This document shows, one piece after another, positions 24,401 to 31,620 of a stretch of 56,877 nt of DNA. Source of the DNA: Planctomycetota bacterium (GTDB lineage: Bacteria > Planctomycetota > UBA1135 > GCA-002686595); the NCBI GenBank assembly GCA_028278425.1, contig JANQEJ010000056.1, forward strand, positions 1 through 56,877. Direction: 5' to 3'. The translations under genes were made by a program, and so were the position numbers. Within the stretch, counting starts at the first letter, position 1. The number at the start of each line of letters is the position of its first letter. The notes under the pieces are model-generated. The model had not been told where the DNA came from and did no database searches. It was given only the letters and a program-made list of their open reading frames with translations.

Positions 24401-25314
24401 TGAGCGAGGACGGCCGCCTCGTCGCGACCGCGTCGAAGGACCAGACCGTGCGGGTCTGGGACCTGGAGCGCGGCGAAGAGGTTCACGTGCTCGCGGATCA
24501 CGGCGACAGCGTCACCGCCGTGGCGTTCACCAGCGACGCGCAGCGCATCGCGTCGGCCACGCTGCACGGGAAGGTCTGGATCTGGGACGCGGTTTCCGGC
24601 AACGTCCTGATGACGACGATCTCGCCGATGCAGCGGACGCTCGTCCACTGCCTGGCCTTCAGCCCGGACGACACGCGGCTCGCCTGCGGCACGATGAACG
24701 GCGAGGTCGGTTTCTGGGAGTCCGAGATCGAGACCGCGCGGGAGATGTGGGCCGGGATCGACGGCCGCCGCCGGGCCGACGAGAAGGTCGCGGAGCTCAT
24801 CGACGACCTCGTCGTGCCGGCGGCGGTGATCGAGTTCCTCCGCGGCGATCCGTCCCTCACGCCGGAGGACCGCGACCGCGCGATCCGGACCGCGGAGAAC
24901 TGGTCGGTGGGCTGGGGCGACGTGTTCGCGCGGGCCTGGGAGATCGCGCTCGATCCGGGGCGCCGTCCCGCCGAGTACGACCGCGCGCTCCTCTGGTCGC
25001 GGGAGGTCGTGCGCAGCGTTCCGGGACCCGAGGTGTACCACCTGCTGCTCGGCGTGGCCTGCTACCGCGCCCGGCGCGACGTGGAGTCACGGACGAGCAT
25101 CGCGCGCGCGCTCGATGGCTCGCCGGACCGTCCGCCGATGCTCGCGTCGAACCGGGCGGCGGGGCTCGCGGTGCTGGCGCTGCTCGAGCTGCGGGGCGGA
25201 GACGCAGACGCCGCGGGCGAGCTCCTCGCACAGGCGAAGGCCACGCTTCCGGAGAACCCCGACGGTCCCTGCGAACGGCTGGTGTTGGAGGCGGAGCAGG
25301 CGCTCGCGCGCTGA
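21421..25314 (+). CDS. Membrane Ser/Thr protein kinase with C-terminal WD40 propeller
   Basis: Encodes 1297 residues. The kinase domain (about 75-385) has IGRGAMGVVYEA, catalytic Lys107 in VALKVL, HRD at 211-213, and DWG at 231 instead of DFG, a common variant in this kinase group. A membrane helix lies at about 402-423, followed by a short coiled coil and the characteristic linker YRADLSAAELSFEGGDFLRA...PPTERGWEW. About a dozen WD40 repeats follow (residues ~513-1100) with WD endings such as VWDFETGD, LWDARTAEE and VWDLERGEE, then a helical TPR-like tail. The ATP-binding part is cytoplasmic; the propeller side is a sensor or scaffold. ATG 21421 chosen over an upstream TTG. Confidence 0.93.
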   Translation: MNDERWRIVERLFEEAHELSPDARTSFLEEACGGDEELYVDVAELLAMADPHPAESGASRGRPDPVREDMSGTKLGRYQLVRRIGRGAMGVVYEARQVGPDRTVALKVLRSQQDLVGDGDPRAYEGVKARFQEEAEILGRLNHPGVIPVHELGEDRGRVFFTMRLVVGEDLDRIIRWSHEGRDGWNLHRGLEVVLRMCETMVAAHGAGVLHRDLKPSHVKVGRYGEVYILDWGLAKILGRPDHKDIRIREMGGPDWAGGEVQTVDGDYIGTPGFMPPEQARGRVESVGEPSDVYAVGAILYHLLTGYVPYLDKGGGARGALERVRNEAPTPVLELKPDLPAELVAICERAMAREIEDRYPSMEELRADLHAFLANRVVRAYRTGPAAELGKWYERNRSYARVSLALLSVAMLTVAGFAVSATMSRNNLVLAKGDLEEAAGELRKSNTELEELTANLERHAYRADLSAAELSFEGGDFLRAINFLNDCPPTERGWEWGHQNLRFKRYLYLLSAGGPVSAIAFLPEGSWFVSASADMQLKVWDFETGDIVQRLARHTTPVTAVAVRGDGLRLVSGSEDGNLRLWDAETWEELFSWNPHVEEVTALAYDHVQGRIVSGSRDKTIRVFDGKGEQLILIRTNAAVQALAMTPDGSRIVSGGGVPRKRILRGARTNLDPVVDSVLSEWNADTGELLRELGGVQGLILSADVAPDGKRVVAGTEDGRIHLWNLETEEHREIAAAGVISSVTFTVDGERFVAAASDKALHVYDGWTGEHLDELTGHHENVSSVEAGDEFFVSGDEAGAIAVWDARTAPVFNLVPETGGALSGLAFSPDGLRVAASSWDQSVRVIDASDGTVLRTLVGHDSRVLAVDFSPDGSRILSGASDGRAILWDAATWAITSAFSAHAGRVRAVAFAPDGALVATGGDDKLVRLWDARTAEEVGSSDEQVAAVTALAVAPGKRVVFGCDDGAVRIWDPYGTRRTLPIGRHSERVSSLAVSEDGRLVATASKDQTVRVWDLERGEEVHVLADHGDSVTAVAFTSDAQRIASATLHGKVWIWDAVSGNVLMTTISPMQRTLVHCLAFSPDDTRLACGTMNGEVGFWESEIETAREMWAGIDGRRRADEKVAELIDDLVVPAAVIEFLRGDPSLTPEDRDRAIRTAENWSVGWGDVFARAWEIALDPGRRPAEYDRALLWSREVVRSVPGPEVYHLLLGVACYRARRDVESRTSIARALDGSPDRPPMLASNRAAGLAVLALLELRGGDADAAGELLAQAKATLPENPDGPCERLVLEAEQALAR

Positions 25315-25317
25315 CCT

Positions 25318-26310
25318 CTACCTCAGGATTCCGAGCTCGCGCAGCCCGGCGAGCACCTGGTCGGCGACGACCCGGTTGCCCTCGGCGTTCAGGTGCGAGT
25401 CGATCACAGAATTCCGGTAGCGCCGGCGATCGTCCTCGCTCAGCGCGGTGGCGAGACGCGGCACGCCGTTCTCCTCGCACCAGCGGGCGAGCTCCGGCAC
25501 TTCGGGCGAGGCGTGGTCGTTGATCACGAGCCGCGCCCCGAGGGTCTCGCACGTCGCCTTGACGTCCGCGAGGGCCTCCGCGCAGCGCGGCCAGCCGTCC
25601 GGGTAGTAGGAGTAGGGCGGGTACTTCCAGCGCTCCTCCTCGTCCCGGACCTGGGACAGCTCGCTCTGGAAGCGCAGCAGCGAGCGCGTGGCCCAGAAGA
25701 AGCGCTGGACGAAGTTCTCGGGCTCGGGCGGCTCGAGGGAGTGCAGGCTCGCGAGCTGGTCGTAGGTGGGGTGGAGGTCGTTGAAGATCCACGTCAAGAG
25801 GACGACCTCGGGTTCCAGCACGGGCCCCCAGGCGCGGAGCAGGGCGGCCTGCTGGGTCGTGTCGTACATCAGGTGGCCGGCGTTCATGCAGGCGAGCGGG
25901 CGGCCGTCGGCCGCGGTCGCCTCGCGCTCGAGGATCCGGACCCAAGAGTCCGCGTCGTCGACGCCCCAGGCCAGGGTTACGGAGTCGCCGAGGAAGAGCA
26001 CGCGCTGCGAGGCGGACCCGGGCAGCGACCGGTCCTCGCCGGTGCGCAGCCCGCGCTCGTCGGTGAGGTAGTCGAAGGTCTTCAGCTCGAGACGGACGGC
26101 CGGCTTGTTCTCGAAGATGCGCCAGCGGTCGGGCGGCTGCTCCGGCACGATGGTGACCGCCTCCGACCGGTACCGTGCGACGTCGGGGTAGTAGTTGACC
26201 CCGTACACGTCGAAGTGGCGCACGGCGAGCTCTGTGCCGGCGGCGGCGAGGACGAGCGCCGCGGTCGCGACGCCGAAGCCGACGAGAACGCGTTTCGCGG
26301 CCCGTTTCAC
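25318..26310 (-). CDS. Membrane-anchored SGNH/GDSL-like hydrolase
   Basis: Encodes about 330 residues with an N-terminal hydrophobic anchor (VLVGFGVATAALVLAAAG). The SGNH hydrolase blocks are visible: LFLGDSVTLAWGV (nucleophile Ser), MNAGH, LLTWIFNDLHP in the oxyanion region, and DSHLNAEGN supplying the Asp/His pair. This family removes acetyl or acyl groups from sugars and lipids, and alginate-O-acetyltransferase-like members are related. Its neighbour is a sugar-nucleotide operon in the opposite direction, so a glycan target is plausible. GTG 26310 gives the anchor directly; GTG 26331 is the longer alternative. The stop lies 3 bases from the kinase gene's stop. Confidence 0.85.
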   Translation of the reverse strand: MKRAAKRVLVGFGVATAALVLAAAGTELAVRHFDVYGVNYYPDVARYRSEAVTIVPEQPPDRWRIFENKPAVRLELKTFDYLTDERGLRTGEDRSLPGSASQRVLFLGDSVTLAWGVDDADSWVRILEREATAADGRPLACMNAGHLMYDTTQQAALLRAWGPVLEPEVVLLTWIFNDLHPTYDQLASLHSLEPPEPENFVQRFFWATRSLLRFQSELSQVRDEEERWKYPPYSYYPDGWPRCAEALADVKATCETLGARLVINDHASPEVPELARWCEENGVPRLATALSEDDRRRYRNSVIDSHLNAEGNRVVADQVLAGLRELGILR

Positions 26311-26381
26311 GCGCGGGAGTCTACCGTCCACAACATTCGATTCACCCCGTAGCCCTTTGATGCGGTGTCGCGACCGCTAGC

Positions 26382-27386
26382 ATGACCTCGATGTTGGACG
26401 AGCGCTCCATCCTGATCACGGGAGGGACCGGGTCCTTCGGACGCGCCTTCGTGCGCGCGGTGCTGCGCCGCCATCGCCCCCGGCGCCTGGTCGTCCTCAG
26501 CCGGGACGAGCAGAAGCAGTACGAGATGGCCAAGCGGTTCTCTCCGGAGGAGCATCCCTGTCTGCGGTACTTCATCGGCGACGTGCGCGACGCCGAGCGC
26601 ATGAAACGGGCCTTCGACGGGATCGACTACGTGGTGCACGCGGCCGCGATGAAGCACGTCCCGATCGCGGAATACAACCCCTTCGAGTGCATCCGGACCA
26701 ACGTCGCGGGCGCCGAGAACGTGATCAACGCGGCCATCGAGACCGGCGTCCGGCGCGTCATCGCCCTGTCGACGGACAAGGCGGCCAACCCGGTCAACCT
26801 GTACGGGGCCACCAAGCTCGCCTCGGACAAGTGCTTCGTCGCCGCCAACCACCTCTCCGGCGAGGGCGGGACGCGCTTCAGCGTCGTGCGCTACGGCAAC
26901 GTCGTCGGGTCGCGCGGCAGCGTCGTCCCGCACTTCAAGGCCCTGCTCGACGACGGCGCGAAGGAGCTGCCGATCACCGACTTCCGCATGACGCGCTTCT
27001 GGATCACCCTCAAGCAAGGGGTCGAGTTCGTTCTCGAGCGGATCGCCGCCATGGCCGGGGGCGAGCTCTTCATCCCCAAGGTGCCCAGCATGAAGATCGT
27101 CGACCTCGCGCGTGCCCTGTGCCCCGAGTGCGGCGTCTTCGAGAGCGGTATCCGCCCCGGCGAGAAGCTCCACGAGGTGCTCCTGCCCCTGGACGAGGCG
27201 CGCCTCACCGTGGAGTTCCCCGGCCACTACACCGTCGAGCCCGCCTTCCACTGGTGGAAGCGCGAGGAGCACATGGTGGACAACGGCGACCGCGGCGTGT
27301 CGGTGCCCGACGACTTCACCTACGCCTCCGACACGAACGCGGAATGGCTGGGGGCCGAGGACCTCCGGCGGATGCTCGACGAGTAG
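26382..27386 (+). CDS. pseB: UDP-N-acetylglucosamine 4,6-dehydratase (inverting)
   Basis: Encodes 334 residues. It performs the first step to pseudaminic acid and related sugars, converting UDP-GlcNAc to the 4-keto-6-deoxy-L-arabino sugar. The Rossmann motif TGGTGSFG (13-20), Asp132-Lys133 in LSTDKAANPVN and Tyr141 in YGATK match the active-site set of PseB-type enzymes. Full length. In-frame ATG at 26391 is an alternative start. First gene of a tight operon: pseC follows after 10 bases. Confidence 0.93.
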   Translation: MTSMLDERSILITGGTGSFGRAFVRAVLRRHRPRRLVVLSRDEQKQYEMAKRFSPEEHPCLRYFIGDVRDAERMKRAFDGIDYVVHAAAMKHVPIAEYNPFECIRTNVAGAENVINAAIETGVRRVIALSTDKAANPVNLYGATKLASDKCFVAANHLSGEGGTRFSVVRYGNVVGSRGSVVPHFKALLDDGAKELPITDFRMTRFWITLKQGVEFVLERIAAMAGGELFIPKVPSMKIVDLARALCPECGVFESGIRPGEKLHEVLLPLDEARLTVEFPGHYTVEPAFHWWKREEHMVDNGDRGVSVPDDFTYASDTNAEWLGAEDLRRMLDE

Positions 27387-27396
27387 AGTGTTGCCG

Positions 27397-28494
27397 ATGG
27401 GCGAGGAGCTCCTCGGGTACGGGCGACAGGCGATCGACGAGGACGACGTCGCGGCCGTCGTCGCCGCGCTGCGGTCGGATTTCCTGACCCAGGGCCCGCG
27501 CGTCGGGGCCTTCGAAGAGGCGTTGTGCGCCGCGACCGGCGCGCCGCACGCGGTGTGCGTCAGCAACGCGAGCGCCGGGCTGCACGTGGCGCACCTCGCG
27601 CTCGGGCTCGGCAGCGGCGCGCGCGTGCTCACGAGCGCGAACACCTTTCTCGCCTCCGCGACGGCGGCGGTGCACTGCGGGGCGGAGGTCGGCTTCGTCG
27701 ACGTCGAGCCCGAAACGGCCAACATGGACCTCGACGAGCTCGCGGAGCGGCTCGCCGCTGGCGAGCGCGCCGATGCGGTCGTGGCGGTGCACTTCGCGGG
27801 GATGCCGCTCGACGTGGAGCGCCTGCTCGCGCTCAAGCGCGAGTACGGCTTCCTTCTGATCGAAGACGCCGCGCACGCCCTCGGCGCGCGCTATCGCGTC
27901 GGCGATCGCTGGTACCGCGTCGGTGAGCATCCCGAGATGGACGCCTGCGTCCTGAGCTTCCACCCGGTCAAGCACGTGACGTCCGCCGAAGGCGGCGCCG
28001 TGCTGACGCACGACGCGGAGCTGGCGGCCCGCGTGCGCCGTCTCGCGTGCCACGGTGTCGATCCGGAGTCGGGGGCGATGCTCGACCTCGGGTTCAACCT
28101 CCGCCTGAGCGACGTCCACGCCGCGCTGGGCGCGAGCCAGCTCGCGAAGCTCCCCGCTTTCCTCGCGCGCCGGCGCGCGCTCGCGGCGCGCTACGCCGAG
28201 GAGTTGGTCGGCGTCGAGCTGCCGCCGGGGGATCCCGAGCACGCCTGGCACCTGTACGTGATCCGTTCGGCGGAGCGCGACGCGCTGCGCGCGTCCCTGC
28301 GCGAGCGCGGCGTGGGAACGCAGGTGCACTACCGCCCGGTTCCGCGGCAGCCCTGGTTCCGCGGGCGCGTCGAGGGCGCCTGGCCGCGGGCTGAGGCGCA
28401 CGCGCGGACGTGCCTGAGCATCCCGCTGTACCCCGCGCTCTCGGACGACGAGCAGACGCGCGTGATCGAGGCGTTCCGCGCCTGGCGCCGATGA
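27397..28494 (+). CDS. pseC: UDP-4-amino-4,6-dideoxy-N-acetyl-beta-L-altrosamine transaminase
   Basis: Encodes 365 residues, a DegT/DnrJ/EryC1-family PLP aminotransferase. It has GYGRQAIDEDDVAAV at the start, SNASAGLHVAH and IEDAAHALGARY, and the PLP lysine Lys192 in SFHPVKHVTSAEGG, whose wording is typical of PseC. It transfers an amino group to C4 of the PseB product. The ATG at 27397 begins right after the pseB stop; its own stop overlaps the next start (ATGA). Confidence 0.93.
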   Translation: MGEELLGYGRQAIDEDDVAAVVAALRSDFLTQGPRVGAFEEALCAATGAPHAVCVSNASAGLHVAHLALGLGSGARVLTSANTFLASATAAVHCGAEVGFVDVEPETANMDLDELAERLAAGERADAVVAVHFAGMPLDVERLLALKREYGFLLIEDAAHALGARYRVGDRWYRVGEHPEMDACVLSFHPVKHVTSAEGGAVLTHDAELAARVRRLACHGVDPESGAMLDLGFNLRLSDVHAALGASQLAKLPAFLARRRALAARYAEELVGVELPPGDPEHAWHLYVIRSAERDALRASLRERGVGTQVHYRPVPRQPWFRGRVEGAWPRAEAHARTCLSIPLYPALSDDEQTRVIEAFRAWRR

Positions 28495-29273
28495 CCGCGG
28501 TCCTCGGCATCCAGGCGCGCGCGAGCTCGACGCGGCTGCCGGGCAAGGTCCTGGCGGACCTCGCCGGCGAGCCGTTGATCCTGCGCGTGGTCGAGCGCGC
28601 GCGCGCCTGCGCCGAGGTGGACTCCGTGTTCGTGCTGACGTCGACCGAGGCAAGCGACGACCCGCTGGCGGAGCTGCTCGCGGACCGGGACGTGCCGTTC
28701 CGGCGCGGCTCGCTGTCCGACGTGCTCTCGCGCTATCTCGAGCTGGCGGACGAGCTCGAGCCGGACTACGTGGTGCGCGTCACCGGGGACTGTCCGCTGA
28801 TCGAGCCGGGCTTCATCGACGCGCAGCTCCGCGCGCTCGCCGCTTTCGACGCCGACCTCACCGTGGTCGAGGGCGGTGGCATCGCCGGGACCCTCGGCGG
28901 GCAGACGTCGCTTTCGACGCGCGCGCTGCGCGCCGCCGGCGGGTCGAGCGACCCGCGCGACCGCGAGCACGCGGGGAGCTTCTTCTTCCTGGAGAACCGC
29001 GCGCGCTTCCGCTGCGTCGCGCTCGACGTGGACGAGGCGCTGCGTCGCGACGACGTCCGCCTGCAGGTGGACGAGCCCGCCGACCTCGAGCGCATGCGAC
29101 GCATCTTCGCGGAGCTCGGAGGCGCCGCGGACGTGCGGACCGTCCTGCGCTGGCTCGACGCGAATCCGGAGGTGCGCGACTTGAACCGCACCGTCGGCGA
29201 GAGCGCGGACAACCGCGCGCACCGCCGGATGAGCGGCGCCGCCGAGCTGAAGCCGGTGGGCCGCTGGCCGTGA
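28491..29273 (+). CDS. pseF: Cytidylyltransferase of the SpsF/PseF type
   Basis: Encodes 260 residues. The N-terminal nucleotide-binding signature GIQARASSTRLPGKVL and DYVVRVTGDCPLIEPG identify an SpsF-like CMP-sugar synthetase. In pseudaminic-acid clusters this family activates the nine-carbon sugar as CMP-pseudaminic acid. Start and stop overlap its neighbours by 4 bases (ATGA and GTGA), so it is part of the coupled operon. SpsF enzymes outside such clusters can have other substrates, so the symbol rests on context. Confidence 0.85.
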   Translation: MTAVLGIQARASSTRLPGKVLADLAGEPLILRVVERARACAEVDSVFVLTSTEASDDPLAELLADRDVPFRRGSLSDVLSRYLELADELEPDYVVRVTGDCPLIEPGFIDAQLRALAAFDADLTVVEGGGIAGTLGGQTSLSTRALRAAGGSSDPRDREHAGSFFFLENRARFRCVALDVDEALRRDDVRLQVDEPADLERMRRIFAELGGAADVRTVLRWLDANPEVRDLNRTVGESADNRAHRRMSGAAELKPVGRWP

Positions 29274-30202
29274 CCGCCGACGTCCTGCTGCGCGCGGCGA
29301 GCGGTCCGGCGATCGGCGCGGGACACGTGCGGCGCACGCGCGCGGTGGCGCAGGCCGTGCGGGAGCTCGGCGCGCGGCCGCACCTCTTCGTCGACGACGA
29401 CGCGTCGGCCGCCGCGCTCCGCGCGGAGGGCTTCGAGGCGGGCGTCGACCCGGAGTGGTGCGAGCGCTCGGCCGCAGGCGCGTGGCTCGACGGCTTTCGG
29501 GACTGGCGCGCCGAGCTGGCGCGCCTGGGCGGACGGCGGCTCCTGGTGGAGAACCGGACGGCGCGCGAGGCGAGCGAGTTCGTCGTGTACCCGGCGCTGC
29601 ACTGGGAGCCGGACGCGTGGGACGCTGCGCACTCGGAGCAGGTCCGCGGCGGCGCGCCGTGGATTCCGCTCGCGCGCGAAGTGCTGGACGAGCCGGCGGC
29701 CGAGCGCGAGATCGGGTGTCTGGTGACCTTCGGCGGCAGCGATCCGAAGCGGCTGACCGAGCGGGTGCTCGGCGCGCTTCAAGGCTGGGACGGCCGCGTC
29801 GCCGTGACGGTCGGTACCCACATGGGGGAGCGGCGCGCGGAGATCGAGCGCCTGGCGGCCGCGCTGCCCGGCGCCGAGGTGGTGGCGGGAGCGAGCAACC
29901 TCGCGCCGTGGATGGCGCGCAGCCGCGCGGCGGTGACGGCGGTGGCGACGACGCTGTACGAGCTCGCGTACCTGCGGGTGCCCGCGCTGGTCCTCGCGAA
30001 CTACGCGAGCGATCGCGACGCGCTCGCCTGGTACGGCGAGCACGGACCTCACCAACCGCTCGGCGTGGCGGACGAGCTGGACGACGCAGCGCTTGCCGAG
30101 TCGCTGCGCTCGGGCCTCGTCGCGGGCGCCCGGGACGCCCCCGAAGGCCTCGGCGGAGGCGCGGATCGCATCGCGCGACTTTTGTTGGGAGAAAACCCGT
30201 AA
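29270..30202 (+). CDS. pseG: UDP-2,4-diacetamido-2,4,6-trideoxy-beta-L-altropyranose hydrolase
   Basis: Encodes 310 residues of the MurG-like GT-B fold. LLRAASGPAIGAGHVRRT carries His19, equivalent to the essential N-terminal His of PseG; GCLVTFGGSDPKRLTERVL and AAVTAVATTLYELAYLRVPALVLA are the nucleotide-binding blocks. It removes UDP from the altropyranose intermediate. GTG start overlaps the previous stop. The final condensing enzyme PseI is not in this window, and downstream genes are on the other strand. Confidence 0.9.
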   Translation: MTADVLLRAASGPAIGAGHVRRTRAVAQAVRELGARPHLFVDDDASAAALRAEGFEAGVDPEWCERSAAGAWLDGFRDWRAELARLGGRRLLVENRTAREASEFVVYPALHWEPDAWDAAHSEQVRGGAPWIPLAREVLDEPAAEREIGCLVTFGGSDPKRLTERVLGALQGWDGRVAVTVGTHMGERRAEIERLAAALPGAEVVAGASNLAPWMARSRAAVTAVATTLYELAYLRVPALVLANYASDRDALAWYGEHGPHQPLGVADELDDAALAESLRSGLVAGARDAPEGLGGGADRIARLLLGENP

Positions 30203-30265
30203 CCGGAACCGCCTTGCGCCGGTCCGTCCAACGGGAGCCCAACGCACCCCGGGGTGGGTGGAGGG

Positions 30266-30841
30266 CTAGGGATGGGCTTCCGGGCGCCAATCCCACACGA
30301 TCAGGTCCCACTCCTCCCCCTGGGGATCCGGATGCCGGTGTAGGAGCTCGAAGCCCACCTTCGCGTGCGCGCGGATCGACCGCCCGTTGCTCCGCGACAC
30401 CTCGGTGATCAGCAGGTCGTACGCGGGCGCGTAGAGCTCGCGCATCTTGCCGTACAAGCCTTCGAACGCCCCGGTCCCGCGATACGGCTTGTCGACGCAC
30501 ACCTGCCCCATGATGAAGTAGCGGAGGTCGCGCAGCGGCCTGCCGTCGAAAGCGAGCTCGTCCAGCACCGCGTACATGGGCTTGAGGATCGGGATGCGCT
30601 CGTCGAACGATCGCAGCATGGAGAGCGCATAGGCGACGACGCGCCCTTCCGCCCACGCGACGACGTGAGCCTGGGCGTCGTTCATGTCCCGGAGCAGCTC
30701 GAAGTCGTGCCGCACCGTCAAGAAGCCGTCGGCGGCGAGCTCCTCGGCGCCGAGATGCTCGCGCGCGTAGCGCCGCTGCAGGGCGAGGATCTGCTCCAGG
30801 TCTCGATCGCTCGACGCGGCGCCGAAGGCGAGCGCGCTCAT
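30266..30841 (-). CDS. GNAT-family N-acetyltransferase
   Basis: Encodes 191 residues. The acetyl-CoA-binding motif is seen at FIMGQVCVDKPYRGTGAFEGLYGKM and the terminal GNAT strand at LLITEVSRSNGRSIRAHAKVGFELL. It overlaps the cupin gene upstream (ATGA), forming a two-gene unit convergent with the pse operon. It could acetylate an amino sugar in that pathway (the PseH step), but it does not look like classical PseH, so the substrate is open. Confidence 0.85.
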   Translation of the reverse strand: MSALAFGAASSDRDLEQILALQRRYAREHLGAEELAADGFLTVRHDFELLRDMNDAQAHVVAWAEGRVVAYALSMLRSFDERIPILKPMYAVLDELAFDGRPLRDLRYFIMGQVCVDKPYRGTGAFEGLYGKMRELYAPAYDLLITEVSRSNGRSIRAHAKVGFELLHRHPDPQGEEWDLIVWDWRPEAHP

Positions 30842-31167
30842 TCGTGCAGCTCGACGTAGTCGTACCTGCCGACCCCCTGCACGACGAGGAACCGGCAGGG
30901 CCCGCCGTCGACGGCGGAGACGCAATGCGGCCTCGGCGCCCGGACCTCCAGGGTCTGGCCCGCCTCGAGCACGTGCGCTTCTGCCGGATCGCGCGCGAGC
31001 ACGCGCATCGGTCCCTCCATGCAGAAGAACGTGTCGGTGATCTCCGTGTGGTAGTGCCACGGCACGCGCTGCCTTCCGCTCAGACGCAGAAGCCGCACGC
31101 GCACGCCGCGGGCCTCGAGAACGGTCTTGCGCTCGTCCGCGGGGTAGGTGCCTTCCTTTGCGCTCAC
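30838..31167 (-). CDS. Small cupin-domain protein
   Basis: Encodes 109 residues, a single cupin barrel with the metal-binding style motif VPWHYHTEITDTFFCMEG and a second motif LEVRAPRPHCVSAVDGG. GTG 31167 is the only start that keeps the protein at the usual single-cupin size; the frame continues upstream as unrelated low-complexity sequence. Next to sugar genes it may act as a sugar isomerase, epimerase or binding protein. Function not assigned. Confidence 0.8.
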   Translation of the reverse strand: MSAKEGTYPADERKTVLEARGVRVRLLRLSGRQRVPWHYHTEITDTFFCMEGPMRVLARDPAEAHVLEAGQTLEVRAPRPHCVSAVDGGPCRFLVVQGVGRYDYVELHE

Positions 31168-31198
31168 GGGGCGCCAGTGTAACCGCCGGCCCGTTCCG

Positions 31199-31597
31199 TC
31201 ATCGGTCGTCTTCGCGGTAGCTCGGGTCGTCGACGTAGCCCGTGTCGCCGAAGTCCCCGACGTTCGAGTACTTGCCCTCCAGCAAGCGCTGGTGGATTTC
31301 GTGCTTCGTCGCGTCCGGGGGCAGCTCCCGCGGCCAGCGCAGGTACACGACACCGATCTCCCAAAGCTCCTCGCGGGTCCTACGAGAGACCGCTTCGTCG
31401 GAGAGATCCACCTCCAGGAGCGAACCGGCGGCCACGCCTGCATCCGGAGCGGGCGACTCCGTGGGCCCGGCGTCCGGAGGCGGCTCTTCCTCCTCCCCGG
31501 CTCGCGGAGCGGGCGACTCACCGGGCTCCTCCGAGCACGCGGCCAACGCCGTCGTGAGAGCGGCGAAGGCGACGAAGGCGCGCCTCAAGCGCTTCAC
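31199..31597 (-). CDS. Small lipoprotein of unknown function
   Basis: Encodes 132 residues from GTG 31597. A lipobox (LAAC, Cys about residue 21) follows the hydrophobic signal, so it is probably a lipid-anchored envelope protein. A Pro/Glu-rich spacer (EEEEPPPDAGPTESPAPDAG) links to an acidic domain with EIGVVYLRWPRELPPDATKHEIHQRLLEGKYS, not recognised. Confidence 0.72.
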   Translation of the reverse strand: MKRLRRAFVAFAALTTALAACSEEPGESPAPRAGEEEEPPPDAGPTESPAPDAGVAAGSLLEVDLSDEAVSRRTREELWEIGVVYLRWPRELPPDATKHEIHQRLLEGKYSNVGDFGDTGYVDDPSYREDDR

Positions 31598-31620
31598 CCC
31601 CAGAGTCTAGCGCGCTCCGC

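Noticed and set aside
21394..25041. 1215-residue minus frame opposite the kinase-WD40 gene
   Set aside because: Long only because of high GC; composition is antisense-like (RR, AV, HL repeats) and no motif is present.
30203..30265. GC-rich inverted repeat between pseG and the GNAT gene as terminator
   Set aside because: Only short imperfect stems (CACCCC/GGGGTG) in the convergent gap; too weak to call.
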